64,000 bases of DNA from Hoylesella enoeca JCM 12259 (GTDB lineage: Bacteria; Bacteroidota; Bacteroidia; Bacteroidales; Bacteroidaceae): NCBI RefSeq assembly GCF_000613405.1, contig NZ_BAIX01000001.1:114746-178745 (forward strand), in the 5' to 3' direction. Shown here piece after piece: positions 19,167 to 28,094 of this stretch. The stretch's first letter is position 1; each line of letters begins with the position of its first letter. The position numbers and the translations under genes are program-made. The notes below the pieces were generated by a model, which worked only from the letters and a program-made list of their open reading frames with translations, ran no database searches and was not told the origin of the DNA.

Positions 19167-20126
19167 CTAACTCGCCTTCTCCACCTTCACCAGCTTCCCA
19201 TCCTCGACCTTCACCCAAAGCGAGTCGCCGCTGGCGGATTTCAGTTCATAGAGTTTTGTGCCATCTTCGCCCTTGGCCGTTTTGCCGGTGAGCGAAAGCG
19301 TGCCGGGGGCGAAGCCATTCTCCTGTTCAAAGGCTGGGAGCAATTTTTCCACTGTCTTCTTGCTGCCCGAGGGCTTTTTCTCGCCGTCTTTTCTCTTCTT
19401 CTGCGCCGTGCTTTCATTGTAACTGGTCTTCGACTCGTTGATAATGCGATTCAGTTTGTCGATGAGATCAGAAGCGATCTTGCGATCAGCATCATTGGCA
19501 GCCATCATATAGGCCACCTCGATATGACGAAAAATAGCAGCTATCGTTTGATCGTTCTTCTTGCGAATGGCAGCCCCTGTGGGCAACATGTCGGCGGCCT
19601 TCACCTGTGCACGCTGTGTGCGGATGACGTCAAACTCGCTGTTGGCCTTGCGCAATAAATTAATAAGCGGAGCAAGAGCAAGCGCATTGACATTGACCAA
19701 GGCGGCAGGTTTAGCCAAATCCGTCAGCAGTCCGGTGATATGGGCCGTTTCCTCGGCCAGCGTCTCCCGTTGCAACCCGGCATACGTGTCTACAATGAGT
19801 TTGAGCTTGCGACCGGCTTCTGCACGAGTCGGAATGGGCGATTTAGCAGCCTGCCGAATCTCTTCAAAGATGGCCGTAACGAGACGATCGCGCTCCTGGT
19901 CCTTTTGCGCGAGTCGCGCCGTCTCTTCCGAGGCCGTCGTCTCTCGGGCCACCTCACTCTCTGTGTCGATACCCGTCTTCCACAGGGCGATGTCGGCGGC
20001 TTCCAGGAGAATCTTGGCCGGTGCAGTCTTCGAGATCATGTTGTAAAACCGAATTTGCAAGTCGGCATGCAGGCCGAGTGAGAATTTCGAACTCAATGTT
20101 TTGTTGATTTGCTTAATAGGTTTCAT
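19167..20126 (-). CDS. DUF6261-like protein
   Basis: 319 residues, no signal peptide and no membrane segment. Mostly helical, charged sequence (AIFEEIRQAAKSPIPTRAEAGRKLKLIVDTYAGLQ, and a Lys/Ser-rich linker around residues 235-260), then a short C-terminal domain (TGKTAKGEDGTKLYELKSASG). The layout fits DUF6261, a Bacteroidales family of unknown function often found in several copies. The start MKPIKQINKTLSSKFSL is analogous to that of the neighbouring fragment (MKQIQKINILHL). I do not know its function. Confidence 0.65.
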   Translation of the reverse strand: MKPIKQINKTLSSKFSLGLHADLQIRFYNMISKTAPAKILLEAADIALWKTGIDTESEVARETTASEETARLAQKDQERDRLVTAIFEEIRQAAKSPIPTRAEAGRKLKLIVDTYAGLQRETLAEETAHITGLLTDLAKPAALVNVNALALAPLINLLRKANSEFDVIRTQRAQVKAADMLPTGAAIRKKNDQTIAAIFRHIEVAYMMAANDADRKIASDLIDKLNRIINESKTSYNESTAQKKRKDGEKKPSGSKKTVEKLLPAFEQENGFAPGTLSLTGKTAKGEDGTKLYELKSASGDSLWVKVEDGKLVKVEKAS

Positions 20127-20160
20127 GTTGCTTGTTATTTTATGGTGAAATCAATAGTTT

Positions 20161-20399
20161 GGCCCCGTCGGAAATTCTTTTTGGTCCGTGCAGCGGTGCG
20201 CGGCCCCGTCGGAAATTCTTTTTGGTCCATGCAGCGGTGCACGGCCCCGTCGGAGATTCTTTTTGGCCCATGCAGCAGGTGCGTGGCCCCACCGGAGATT
20301 CTTTTTGGTCCATGCAGCGGTGCACGGCCCCATCGGAGATTCTTTTTGGCCCATGCAGTAGGTGCGCGGCCCCGTCGTGAGGTCTTTTTGCGACTGCAC
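20161..20399. repeat. 41-42 bp tandem repeat array (5 full units and a partial)
   Basis: Units at 20161-20201, 20202-20242, 20243-20284, 20285-20325 and 20326-20367 begin GGCCCCGTCGGA (or close variants), share ATTCTTTTTGG and end in GCAGCGGTGC-type sequence. The sixth, 20368-20399, is partial and merges into the coding sequence of a DUF6261 fragment. Units are 85-95% alike by eye. Lengths of 41 and 42 alternate with GCAGCGG versus GCAGCAGG/GCAGTAGG. Confidence 0.92.
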
Positions 20400-20567
20400 G
20401 AACAGCTCGTCTTCCTTTTCCAGCGCCTTTTTCAGTGCCTTCAACTCCTCCGTCGCCTTCGTTTTCAGGGCGTCGCAGGCCTCGGCGCGACCCACCGCCG
20501 TGCGCACAAACAGAATGTGCGCCGCATTGGTAAGGTGCAAGATGTTAATTTTCTGAATCTGTTTCAT
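20371..20567 (-). pseudogene. DUF6261 N-terminal fragment
   Basis: About 65 residues beginning MKQIQKINILHLTNAAHILFV and continuing ALKTKATEELKALKKALEKEDELFVQSQKDL, which looks like the N-terminal helices of the DUF6261 family. Downstream the frame runs straight into the 41-42 bp repeat array and is lost. An open frame continues to 20151, but its residues are repeat translation. This is a gene fragment whose 3' part was replaced by, or expanded into, tandem repeats. Confidence 0.6.
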
Positions 20568-20620
20568 AATCATTTATTACTTTGAGGTTAAAAACTGCTT
20601 TCTTACTGAAAAAGGGGGGA

Positions 20621-20743
20621 AACCTTCAGGTTTTTCCTAATTCCCATTCGGGAATGGCCATAACCTGCAAGTTTTTCTCAATTTCCGCTCGGGAAAGGGC
20701 TGTAACCTGTAGGTTTTCCTCATTTTCCATTTGGAATGGATGT
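20621..20743. repeat. Second 41-42 bp tandem array (3 units) with internal palindromes
   Basis: Units at 20621-20661, 20662-20703 and 20704-20743 each open AACCTKYARGTTTTT and contain a TTCCC..CGGGAA-like inverted pair. Sequence is unrelated to the 20161 array, but the period is the same. It lies directly downstream of the fimbrillin-like gene (minus strand) and may be transcribed with it. Confidence 0.75.
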
Positions 20744-20749
20744 ATTGAA

Positions 20750-22399
20750 TTAATATTTGACGAAGGGACGGACGAGGCCAGGGTTAGCCTTGTAAGTAGT
20801 ATTCCAAGGCATACCTACCATACCTAGGTTGACGCAATAGGCTCCGTTATAGTGGTACTCAGTACTCGTCCAGTAAGACTTAAAACCTGTCGTAAAAATC
20901 GAGGTGCCTCCCACTTGAGTAAAAGCGACATCAACTAGATTTTGATAATAACCGTAAGCTTTATAAATCCAAGTTATCTTATTACCAAAGCCCAAAACGA
21001 CGATTGGCAACAGAAAATCGTTGGCCGATGGCAAGTACCATTGCAGCGCTGGTGAACCGGTATAGGCTACGCCTGGATTATAGTCGGCGGCGGCTTTAAA
21101 GGCGAGAAAGTCGGGATTCTGGCCCTTTACCTTATTGCCGGTTACAATGCTGGTTGAATAACTTGGATCCCATGTCTCATCTACACCACTGGTTGTCTGA
21201 CTGGTAAATGCGTCTTCAGGCATAATAGGCACCATATGCGTGTTGGTTTGCAAGTACCAATATGCATTGTCGGTATTATTGCACCACCGCATCATTGCTC
21301 CACTATTAGCTTCGTTCAGGGCAATGGCTATATGGTTATCTTGGTCTACTACCAGAGCGATGGGCGTTTTTGCTGTTGCTGCAGGGGCGCCGCCGAAAGT
21401 GGTGTCTTTGAAATGGCCGGTGGTGCCGTCGCTCATCAGGTAAGTATAGCTGGGTTTGAGTTTGATTTTGACAAGGTACGATTTATTCGATTGCATCGAG
21501 AGGGCGAAGTTCAGCTTTTGTGCAGCGGTGAGAGACTTCCAAAATACGATACCGGCCGAGAAACTAAGTTTCAGGTTAGAAGCCTCGGTGCCAGGCAGAA
21601 AATAATGGTAATCGGCGCTTGTGGAAGTATACGCATAATCCTGGCCAAAGTTTGAAGCCGAGTACATGGCTCCGGTGCTGGCCGGCGAATTGCAGGTAGA
21701 AGGAGTGATGGCTCCATTGGTGGCCGTATAAACTTTTGTTGTCGGATTGTAGGCTATGCTGGCAGGTACAACGTTGGCGGCAGTCTGCTCGAGCGTGGCC
21801 GTGATGGCGTTGGGGATGTGCTTCTGGCAGACGAATTGGGTGCGCAGGCGGGCACCGACGTGCTTCATCGTAAATGTGACTTGTTGGTCAGGCTCCTGGT
21901 TGATGCTCTCGGCATTTGCTATTCCGATCATCGCCGTTGCAGCTTTGTCGCGTGCAACGGTCAACTCGTTGCCCGAGGGAACCACGTCGTCGTTGAAGGC
22001 AACGAAGTCGTAAGTGCCGTGAGCTAATTTTATGCTGCCCTTATTCGCTACATCGGGCGTAAAAGTTCCGCCGTTAAACGTGCCGCTCATTTCGCCTTTC
22101 AGCGTACCGGCTTGATAGGCACGGATGGTGTAGTGGCCATTGGCGGGCGTTTGGGTGCCGCGCGTTTTAGCTACCGGTTCGCTCTCTACACTAATTTCGG
22201 CTTCGCAGTCGCCTAAATCTACGATTTGTGGCTTGGCTGTTTCTGCCGTTCTTGTCAGCGTTTCGTCTTCGCCAAAGTCTTCGTTGGTAAAGCTGAATTG
22301 TACCGTTTGCGTCGGCTCTTTCTGTTCGTTATTCTCGTCATTGCTGCAACTCGCTGTCAATAGCAACAGCGCTGCGCTTAAAAATAGAAATTTCTTCAT
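20750..22399 (-). CDS. Fimbrillin-like surface lipoprotein
   Basis: 549 residues. Lipoprotein signal with lipobox LLLLTASC (Cys about 19). The following Ig-like region (VQFSFTNEDFGEDETLTRTAE, YTIRAYQAGTLKGEMSGTF, YDFVAFNDD) and VTFTMKHVGARLRTQFVC are typical of the fimbrillin/FimB-Mfa-like families of Bacteroidales, which form or decorate fimbriae. The C-terminal third (LQWYLPSANDFLLPIVVLG, SYWTSTEYHYNGAYCVNL, GLVRPFVKY) is a FISUMP/DUF1566-type fold, often a tip adhesin element. So it may be a fimbrial tip or anchor component rather than the main shaft. A 56-residue protein gene precedes it by 27 bases. Confidence 0.75.
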   Translation of the reverse strand: MKKFLFLSAALLLLTASCSNDENNEQKEPTQTVQFSFTNEDFGEDETLTRTAETAKPQIVDLGDCEAEISVESEPVAKTRGTQTPANGHYTIRAYQAGTLKGEMSGTFNGGTFTPDVANKGSIKLAHGTYDFVAFNDDVVPSGNELTVARDKAATAMIGIANAESINQEPDQQVTFTMKHVGARLRTQFVCQKHIPNAITATLEQTAANVVPASIAYNPTTKVYTATNGAITPSTCNSPASTGAMYSASNFGQDYAYTSTSADYHYFLPGTEASNLKLSFSAGIVFWKSLTAAQKLNFALSMQSNKSYLVKIKLKPSYTYLMSDGTTGHFKDTTFGGAPAATAKTPIALVVDQDNHIAIALNEANSGAMMRWCNNTDNAYWYLQTNTHMVPIMPEDAFTSQTTSGVDETWDPSYSTSIVTGNKVKGQNPDFLAFKAAADYNPGVAYTGSPALQWYLPSANDFLLPIVVLGFGNKITWIYKAYGYYQNLVDVAFTQVGGTSIFTTGFKSYWTSTEYHYNGAYCVNLGMVGMPWNTTYKANPGLVRPFVKY

Positions 22400-22426
22400 T
22401 GTTTTCTTAATGTTTTTAATTGCTGA

Positions 22427-22597
22427 TTACTCAAATTCATACTCTCCTCCGTCGACATCCTCGTCCGGATCCCAATCCTCTTGCTGTGAACCTGGGTGCG
22501 GGCGCACCGACGTGCAAATAAATCGCTCTGTCGCCGCTTCGACGACATGGCATTCGGGCTTCAGATAAGCCGTTAAACTCTCTACTTGTTTCTTCAT
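22427..22597 (-). CDS. Bacteroidales small protein, KPE...VVE type
   Basis: 56 residues, MKKQVESLTAYLKPEC, then VVEAATERFICTSV and an acidic C-terminus (EDWDPDEDVDGGEYEFE). The pattern Y-x-KPE-x-x-VVE-x(4)E-x-x-ICTS followed by an acidic end recalls the many unassigned 45-75 residue proteins found beside fimbrillin and adhesin genes in Bacteroidales. No signal peptide. The frame extends upstream to 22678, but ATG 22597 follows an AT-rich stretch and fits the family start. Probably cotranscribed with the fimbrillin-like gene. Function unknown. Confidence 0.6.
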   Translation of the reverse strand: MKKQVESLTAYLKPECHVVEAATERFICTSVRPHPGSQQEDWDPDEDVDGGEYEFE

Positions 22598-23039
22598 TAT
22601 TTCATGTTGTTTTGAGTGAAAAATTCGTGAAGTTTTCCCCCTTGCTCGGTTGGCAAAAGGGCATGAAAAAGAGAACAAAGGGAACTCCGAGAAGCCCTTT
22701 GTTTATTGGGGATTAGCTCACGCCTTACGCGCGCGCGTAGGGTGAGACGTGAAAGGCGTCTATGCCAGGTAAGATGTGTGTGTGTGTGTTAAGACTTTTT
22801 CCGAGATATGCAAATATAAAGCGTTAAAAGATGCAAGAGAAACGGAGTCCTTTTGCATCGCGTTACGACTGTTTATATTTGCTTTTGTTGTCATATTCTT
22901 ATTTGTTCAGACCCCCATCCCCCTAACTTAGGGGGCGGAAGAGGCTAAGCCGGGGGCAAAGGTAAGGAAAGAATCTTAAATGGGCAAATGTTTTCCGAGA
23001 AAAGTGGAAAAGGCGGGGGTGAGACTGTTCGGAAATGGA
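22598..23039. other. Gene-free stretch with simple repeats and a hairpin
   Basis: Contains a GC-dinucleotide hairpin (CTCAC...TACGCG / CGCGTA...GTGAG, 22718-22745), a GT dinucleotide run (22774-22789), two opposed TATATTTG boxes (minus strand 22811-22818, which may drive the small protein and fimbrillin gene; plus strand 22874-22881) and a C/G-rich stretch after 22910. No gene seen. Confidence 0.6.
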
Positions 23040-23897
23040 TCAGCCGTAAATGATTTTTCCGGATTCGTCTTTATAGGCATCCAGATCTTTACTGTACTGA
23101 TTCATGGCTCGAAGGCTCATTCCCATATTCGAGAAACCACCGTCGTGGAACAGCGTTTGCATCGTAACCTTACGCGTCAAATCGCTGAACAGCGTTACGC
23201 AATAGTCTGCACAGTCGTCTGCCGAGGCGTTACCTAACGGCGACATCTTATCTGCAAAGTCCATCATACTATCTATATCCTTGATTCCTTTGCCTGCTGT
23301 CGTGGGCGTGGGAGACTGCGAAACGGTGTTGATTCGCACGCTTTTCTCACGACCGTAGATGTAACCGAAACTGCGGGCAATGCTCTCCAAGAGGCTCTTT
23401 GCATCCGCCATATCGTTGTATCCGAAGAAAGTGCGGTGCGAAGCAATGTAAGTCAGCGCCACAACAGAGCCGTATTCGGCAATGGCATCCGTCTTTTTGG
23501 CCGCTTGCAACATCTTATGAAATGAGATGGCAGATATATCTAACGTCTTGTTCAGCCAGTTATAATCAAGGTCATCGTATGTTCTGTGCTTCCGAACGTT
23601 AGGACTCATCCCGATGGAATGTAGTACAAAGTCGACTTTTCCGCCCAAAACGTCCTGCGCTTTGACGAAAACGTTCTCCAAATCATCATAGTTCGTGGCG
23701 TCGGCAGCGATAATCGGTGCATTGATCTTATCTGAAAGCTCGTTCAACTCGCCCATTCGGAGCGCCATTTCAGTGTTACTCAAAACAATCTTGGCACCTT
23801 CTTCGGCACAGCGTTCAGCTACTTTCCAGGCGATAGACATATTGTTCAATGCGCCGAAGATGATACCTCTTTTACCTTTTAATAAATTGTAAGCCAT
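23040..23897 (-). CDS. fabI: Enoyl-[acyl-carrier-protein] reductase (NADH)
   Basis: 285 residues from ATG 23897 (MAYNLLKGKRGIIFG). Last reductive step of fatty-acid elongation. SDR fold: cofactor-binding GIIFGALNNMSIAWKVAE, VDFVLHSIGMSPN, then the catalytic FabI pattern Y-x6-K in FFGYNDMADAK and the VRINTVSQSPTPTTAGKGI segment. An open frame extends to 23924, but those residues are not family-like. A full promoter lies just upstream. Confidence 0.96.
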   Translation of the reverse strand: MAYNLLKGKRGIIFGALNNMSIAWKVAERCAEEGAKIVLSNTEMALRMGELNELSDKINAPIIAADATNYDDLENVFVKAQDVLGGKVDFVLHSIGMSPNVRKHRTYDDLDYNWLNKTLDISAISFHKMLQAAKKTDAIAEYGSVVALTYIASHRTFFGYNDMADAKSLLESIARSFGYIYGREKSVRINTVSQSPTPTTAGKGIKDIDSMMDFADKMSPLGNASADDCADYCVTLFSDLTRKVTMQTLFHDGGFSNMGMSLRAMNQYSKDLDAYKDESGKIIYG

Positions 23898-23921
23898 AAT
23901 CTTCTTATATATTATCCGCTG

Positions 23922-23952
23922 CAAAATTACCTTTTTTATGGCGAAATACCAA
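23922..23952 (-). promoter_or_regulatory. fabI promoter
   Basis: On the minus strand TTGG, a 19-base spacer and TAATTTTG (23922-23929), a full Bacteroidetes promoter ending about 25 bases from the fabI start. Confidence 0.7.
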
Positions 23953-23984
23953 AAAAGAGGAAATATAAAACAATATGTCGGCCA

Positions 23985-25837
23985 TCAATACGCTACAACC
24001 AACGTTTGGCGCGGCTGTAAACGGATGTCTCGGTCTAAGCGGATCGAGGTGCCGGTGAGAATATCTGTGCCTTCGGTGGCGGCTCCGATGACTTCTGCAT
24101 AACGCCCCACAGGCATCACTGCAGCCTTATTTGTACCGTTGAGAATGGTCAGAACAGTACGCCCTTGATAACGACGTGCAATGACATAAACGCCCTCATA
24201 GGGAAGAAACTGCGTCTGTCGACCTCGCGAAATTACATCATTTCCCTTGCGCCAATGCAACAATCGGCTCAACCAAGAGAACATTTCGTTCTCCGCTTCG
24301 GTGCGACTGGCAGCGGTGAAAGCATTGCGCTTATCGCCCGGAAAGCCTCCGGGGAAGTCTTTACGCACGTTACCGTCGGTCACTTCTTTCGTTCCATTCA
24401 TCAAGATTTCAGTCCCGTAATAGAGCTGGGGAATGCGATTCATCGTGAGCAAGAGCGCCAATGCCTGTTTCAAAGCAGGCACATTCTGTCCCGATCCGAG
24501 GAATCTGTCGGTGTCGTGGTTCTCTATAAAGGCCATCACCGATGATGGATCGGGATAGAGATAATCGTAAACCAGACTATTATAAACACGGTTATAGCCC
24601 TTCCACCAGCCGTCGGTCTCTTCGTATTTAGCTTGATTCAGCTTATCGAAAAAGCTGAAATCCATCACTGTTTTGAGGTAACTATTGATCGCGGATAACC
24701 GCGAATCCTTTTGCCAAGCAGCCGTATATGCAGGCTCGGTAACCCACGTTTCGCCTACGGTATTAAAGTTGGGATACTCCCAATCAATAGCTTTCATCCA
24801 CTCAGACATTGCTTTTCGGTCGGCATAAGGATAGGTATCCATTCGTATTCCGTCGATTCCTGCGGTCTCGATCCACCATTTACTGTTCTGAATCAGGTAT
24901 TTGATAACGTGCGGATTACGCTGGTTGAGGTCGGGCATTGTGGGTACAAACCAGCCGTCTACGGCCTCCTGTTTATCTATTTGGGATGCATACGGATCGA
25001 GTACAGGCGTCAGTTTGTAACTGGTTTGCGAGTATTTGCCGCCTTGCAAATACTCGGGCGAATTGAACCAATCCTTCGATGGAACATCAACAAGCCACGG
25101 ATGGTCTTTCCCGCAATGGTTAAAGATCATATCCATCACCACTTTCAAGCCCCGTTGATGGGCTTCGTGAATGAGATTTCGATACTCTTCGTTGGTTCCG
25201 AAACGCGGATCTACCCGGTAATAGTCGGTCGTTGCATAGCCGTGATAGGTACTTTGCCCGTCGCGATCGGGTGAATTGTTTTCCAAAACAGGCGTAAACC
25301 ACAGCGCCGTTACACCCAGTTCGTTGAAATAATCGAGGTGTTTGCGAATGCCTTCAAGGTCGCCTCCGTGTCGTAAACTGGGCTGATTGCGATCCACACG
25401 ATAGGGCTTCAGCCCTTTGATAGGATCTTTCTGTTTGCCGCCTCGCGCAAAACGGTCAGGCATCAGCATATAAAGCACGTCGCATTGGTAAATCCGCGAC
25501 GGTCTTCTCCGCTCATCTCGCGGGCCCGAAGTTCGTATTTCACTTGCCGTTTAGCACTTCCCGAAACAAAATTCAACGGTACAACGCCAGGCTTGGCAGC
25601 ACTTACATCGAGGTAAACAAGCAGATAATCGGGGTTATCTAAACGCACAACGCTGTCTACTTTAACACTTTGGTTACCTGCCGTTACCGTGCAATTGCGA
25701 ATATCTTTGCCGTAAACCATCAGCTGTAAAGACGCATCTTTCATTCCCGCAAACCAATAGGCGGGATCGATTCTATCGATATTTACAGCAGCCTTAGCCA
25801 TCATATTCATTGCTATGAGGCAGAAAGAAAAAGCCAT
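23985..25837 (-). pseudogene. SusA-type neopullulanase/alpha-amylase (GH13), frameshifted
   Basis: About 617 residues over two frames. SusA-type enzymes hydrolyse maltooligosaccharides in the periplasm. Frame one (25837 to 25463) has a signal peptide and the N-terminal domain (DRIDPAYWFAGMKDASLQLMVYGKDI). Frame two has the GH13 barrel: DMIFNHCG, nucleophile GIDGIRMDTYPY, acid/base NTVGETWV, and FIENHDTDRF. The shift lies near 25479-25483: GGATTTACCAATGC needs one more base before GACGTGCTTTATATG. A missing C in GCC would explain it. The reconstructed junction RGFTNADVLYMLMPDRF is normal for the family. Confidence 0.88.
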
Positions 25838-25886
25838 TTCATTATTTTAAGTTTATAAGTTCACAAGTTTATAAGTTAGGAAGGGG

Positions 25887-27811
25887 CTACATTCGATAGA
25901 GAATCAGCGCCGATTGCGGATCAACTTCTACTTTTCCACCTTCCATTTCGCCTAAACCGCGCTCGTCTATCACACCATCGCAGGCCACGACTGTGTACTG
26001 ACCGGCCGGAATCTCGACCATCTTTGCATCCTTATTGGCATTCAGAATGACGATGATATCACGCCATTCATCGCCGCCGGCATTATCTTTTAGTCGGAAA
26101 CCGACCACACATGGCTGCGTGGGTAAGAACTCTAAGTGACGCCGAACGAGGTCTGCATTGCCCAACCGAAAGGCCGGATGGTGCTTTCGAAGCTGTATCA
26201 GCGACTTGTAATAACGGAAAACCTGTGGGTATTTTGCCAAGTTTTGCCAATCGAGCCGGTTGATGCTGTCGGGCGAATTGAAGCTGTTGTGTACGCCTTT
26301 CTTATCCCGAAGCATCTCCTCTCCACACAAAATGAAGGGCACTCCTTGTGAAGTGAGCACGGCAGTCTGCGCTAACAGATCCAAGCGAATCAGTTCGTCG
26401 TCGGTGATTTGGGGCACACTTGCACGCAGCCTGTCCACAAGACACATATCGTCGTGACAACTTACGTACGCTATCATTTGTGTAGGCGATGTGGCCCAAG
26501 GTGCTTTTGTGTAGTTGACTTGCGCATAATCGACCTGCGGATGACGAATAACACCGACGATTCCGGCCTTGATACTTTCCTCTGAACCGGCTAAACCGGC
26601 CAGGAAAGCACCCTTGTGATCGTCCGAGAAAGGTCCTCTCAGGGCATCGCGAAGCTCATCTGAAAAGGCTGCGATGCCCGGAAGCTGACTGATATGTGCT
26701 TTGACGGCCAATTTTTCGATGGGAAGTGCACAGCCTCCGGCGCTCCATCCCTCGCCATATATAAATAAGGTAGGATCTATTTCACTGGCAGCGCGGCGCA
26801 CGGCATTCATCGTTTCGATGTCGTGAATGCCCATCAGATCGAACCGAAAACCGTCGATGTGATACTCTTTGGCCCAAAAACGCACCGACTCTATCATAAA
26901 GCGGCGCATCATTTCACGCTCGCTGGCAGTCTCGTTGCCGCATCCCGACCCGTCAGAATAAGTGCCGTCGGTACGCTTGCGATAGTAGTAGTCGGGGTAA
27001 GTACGCTGAAAACCGCTGCCATCTATATCGAACGTGTGGTTATAAACCACGTCTAAGATAACGCGAATACCGGCTTTATGCAAAGCCTGCACCATCTGTT
27101 TGAACTCACGGATACGCACGGCGGGGTCGTAAGGATCAGTAGAATACGAGCCTTCGGGCACGTTATAGTTGAGCGGATCATAGCCCCAGTTGTATTGAGG
27201 AGTATCAAGTCTCGTTTCGTCAACCGATGCATAGTCGAACGAAGGAAGCAAATGAACGGCGTTAATGCCCAACTCCTTTAAATGATTGATGGCTTGTGGT
27301 TCGGTCAAAGCTAAGAATTTACCTTGTGTTTGATGCCCGACGTAGGCGAAATAGAGTAGTCGCGGTGGTGCATTTCATAAATAACGAGGTCGGCAGGCGA
27401 CTTCAATACCGGTCGAACATCGTGTTCCCAGCCCACAGGATCGGTCGCTCCGAGCGGCAAAATAGCACCACGCTTACCGTTGACACCTACTGCACGGGCA
27501 AAGACTCCGGGTGTTTCACCTCGTCCGAAACTTGGAATCTCGAACGTATAAAAGCGATTTCGCCAGTCGCCTGGTACTGAAACTTCCCATCGATCAGCAC
27601 CAGTCGATTTCATCTTAACGGTTTTCAACGGTGTGCCAGTGAGTCCATCGGCATACAATCTGACCACAATACGCTTGGCATTCGTGGGTGCGAAGAGTCT
27701 GAAAACAGTCTTTTTCTTACTGTATATCATCTCTTCAAAGGGCTGTCCGGCCGTCGTCTGGCCGATGATCAGCGATAAAAGACCCGTGACAAACATTTTT
27801 CTTATCAGCAT
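25887..27811 (-). pseudogene. Type I pullulanase (GH13), frameshifted
   Basis: About 640 residues over two frames. Debranching enzyme cutting alpha-1,6 bonds of pullulan and starch. Frame one (27811-27311) has a signal peptide, the N-terminal sandwich (TVFRLFAPTNAKRIVVRLY) and VIYEMHHRDYS. Frame two has the type I pullulanase signature YNWGYDP, DVVYNHT, nucleophile GFRFDLMG, acid/base YGEGWSA and SCHDDM. The shift is at the CC pair 27322-27323 (+ strand): a third G on the coding strand would give KHKGKFLALTEPQA. Upstream of the SusA-type gene with a 49-base gap, so one starch operon with it. Confidence 0.9.
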
Positions 27812-27854
27812 CGTTATATCTGTTTAAATTCTCCGTTACCGTATATCCTCCGAC

Positions 27855-27964
27855 GATTAACTGTTAAACGCACGATAATTAACTGTTAAACGCAAGGCGA
27901 AAAGCCGTTAAATGGCGTGCGAAAAGCATCTAATCGCAAGACGAAAGACCGTTAGTTGCAACGC
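27855..27964. repeat. 22-bp degenerate tandem repeat, locus E (5 units)
   Basis: Five exact 22-base units filling 110 bases between malQ and the pullulanase gene, for example AATTAACTGTTAAACGCAAG at 27877. Later units are GAAA-rich variants of the same pattern. Confidence 0.9.
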
Positions 27965-28094
27965 TGTGGACGGATAAGCGATGAGAGATAAACGGTAAGA
28001 GAGGTGTCTCTTAACAGCGAGAGAACACGCCGACGCGCCCCGACAAGAAGTCAAAAGCAATGGCTCAACTCCTTAATTTCCGATGTCTTAACTC

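Noticed and set aside
20161..20399. CRISPR array
   Set aside because: Units are contiguous 41-42 bp repeats with no spacers, they merge into a coding sequence, and no cas genes are near.
20109..20585. 158-codon plus-strand frame across the tandem array
   Set aside because: It is the translation of repeats and the antisense of the DUF6261 fragment; low-complexity repeated peptide, no start signal.
22774..22789. GT dinucleotide run as a phase-variation switch
   Set aside because: It lies about 180 bases upstream of the nearest start, outside a coding sequence and outside the promoter spacer, so a switching role is not supported.
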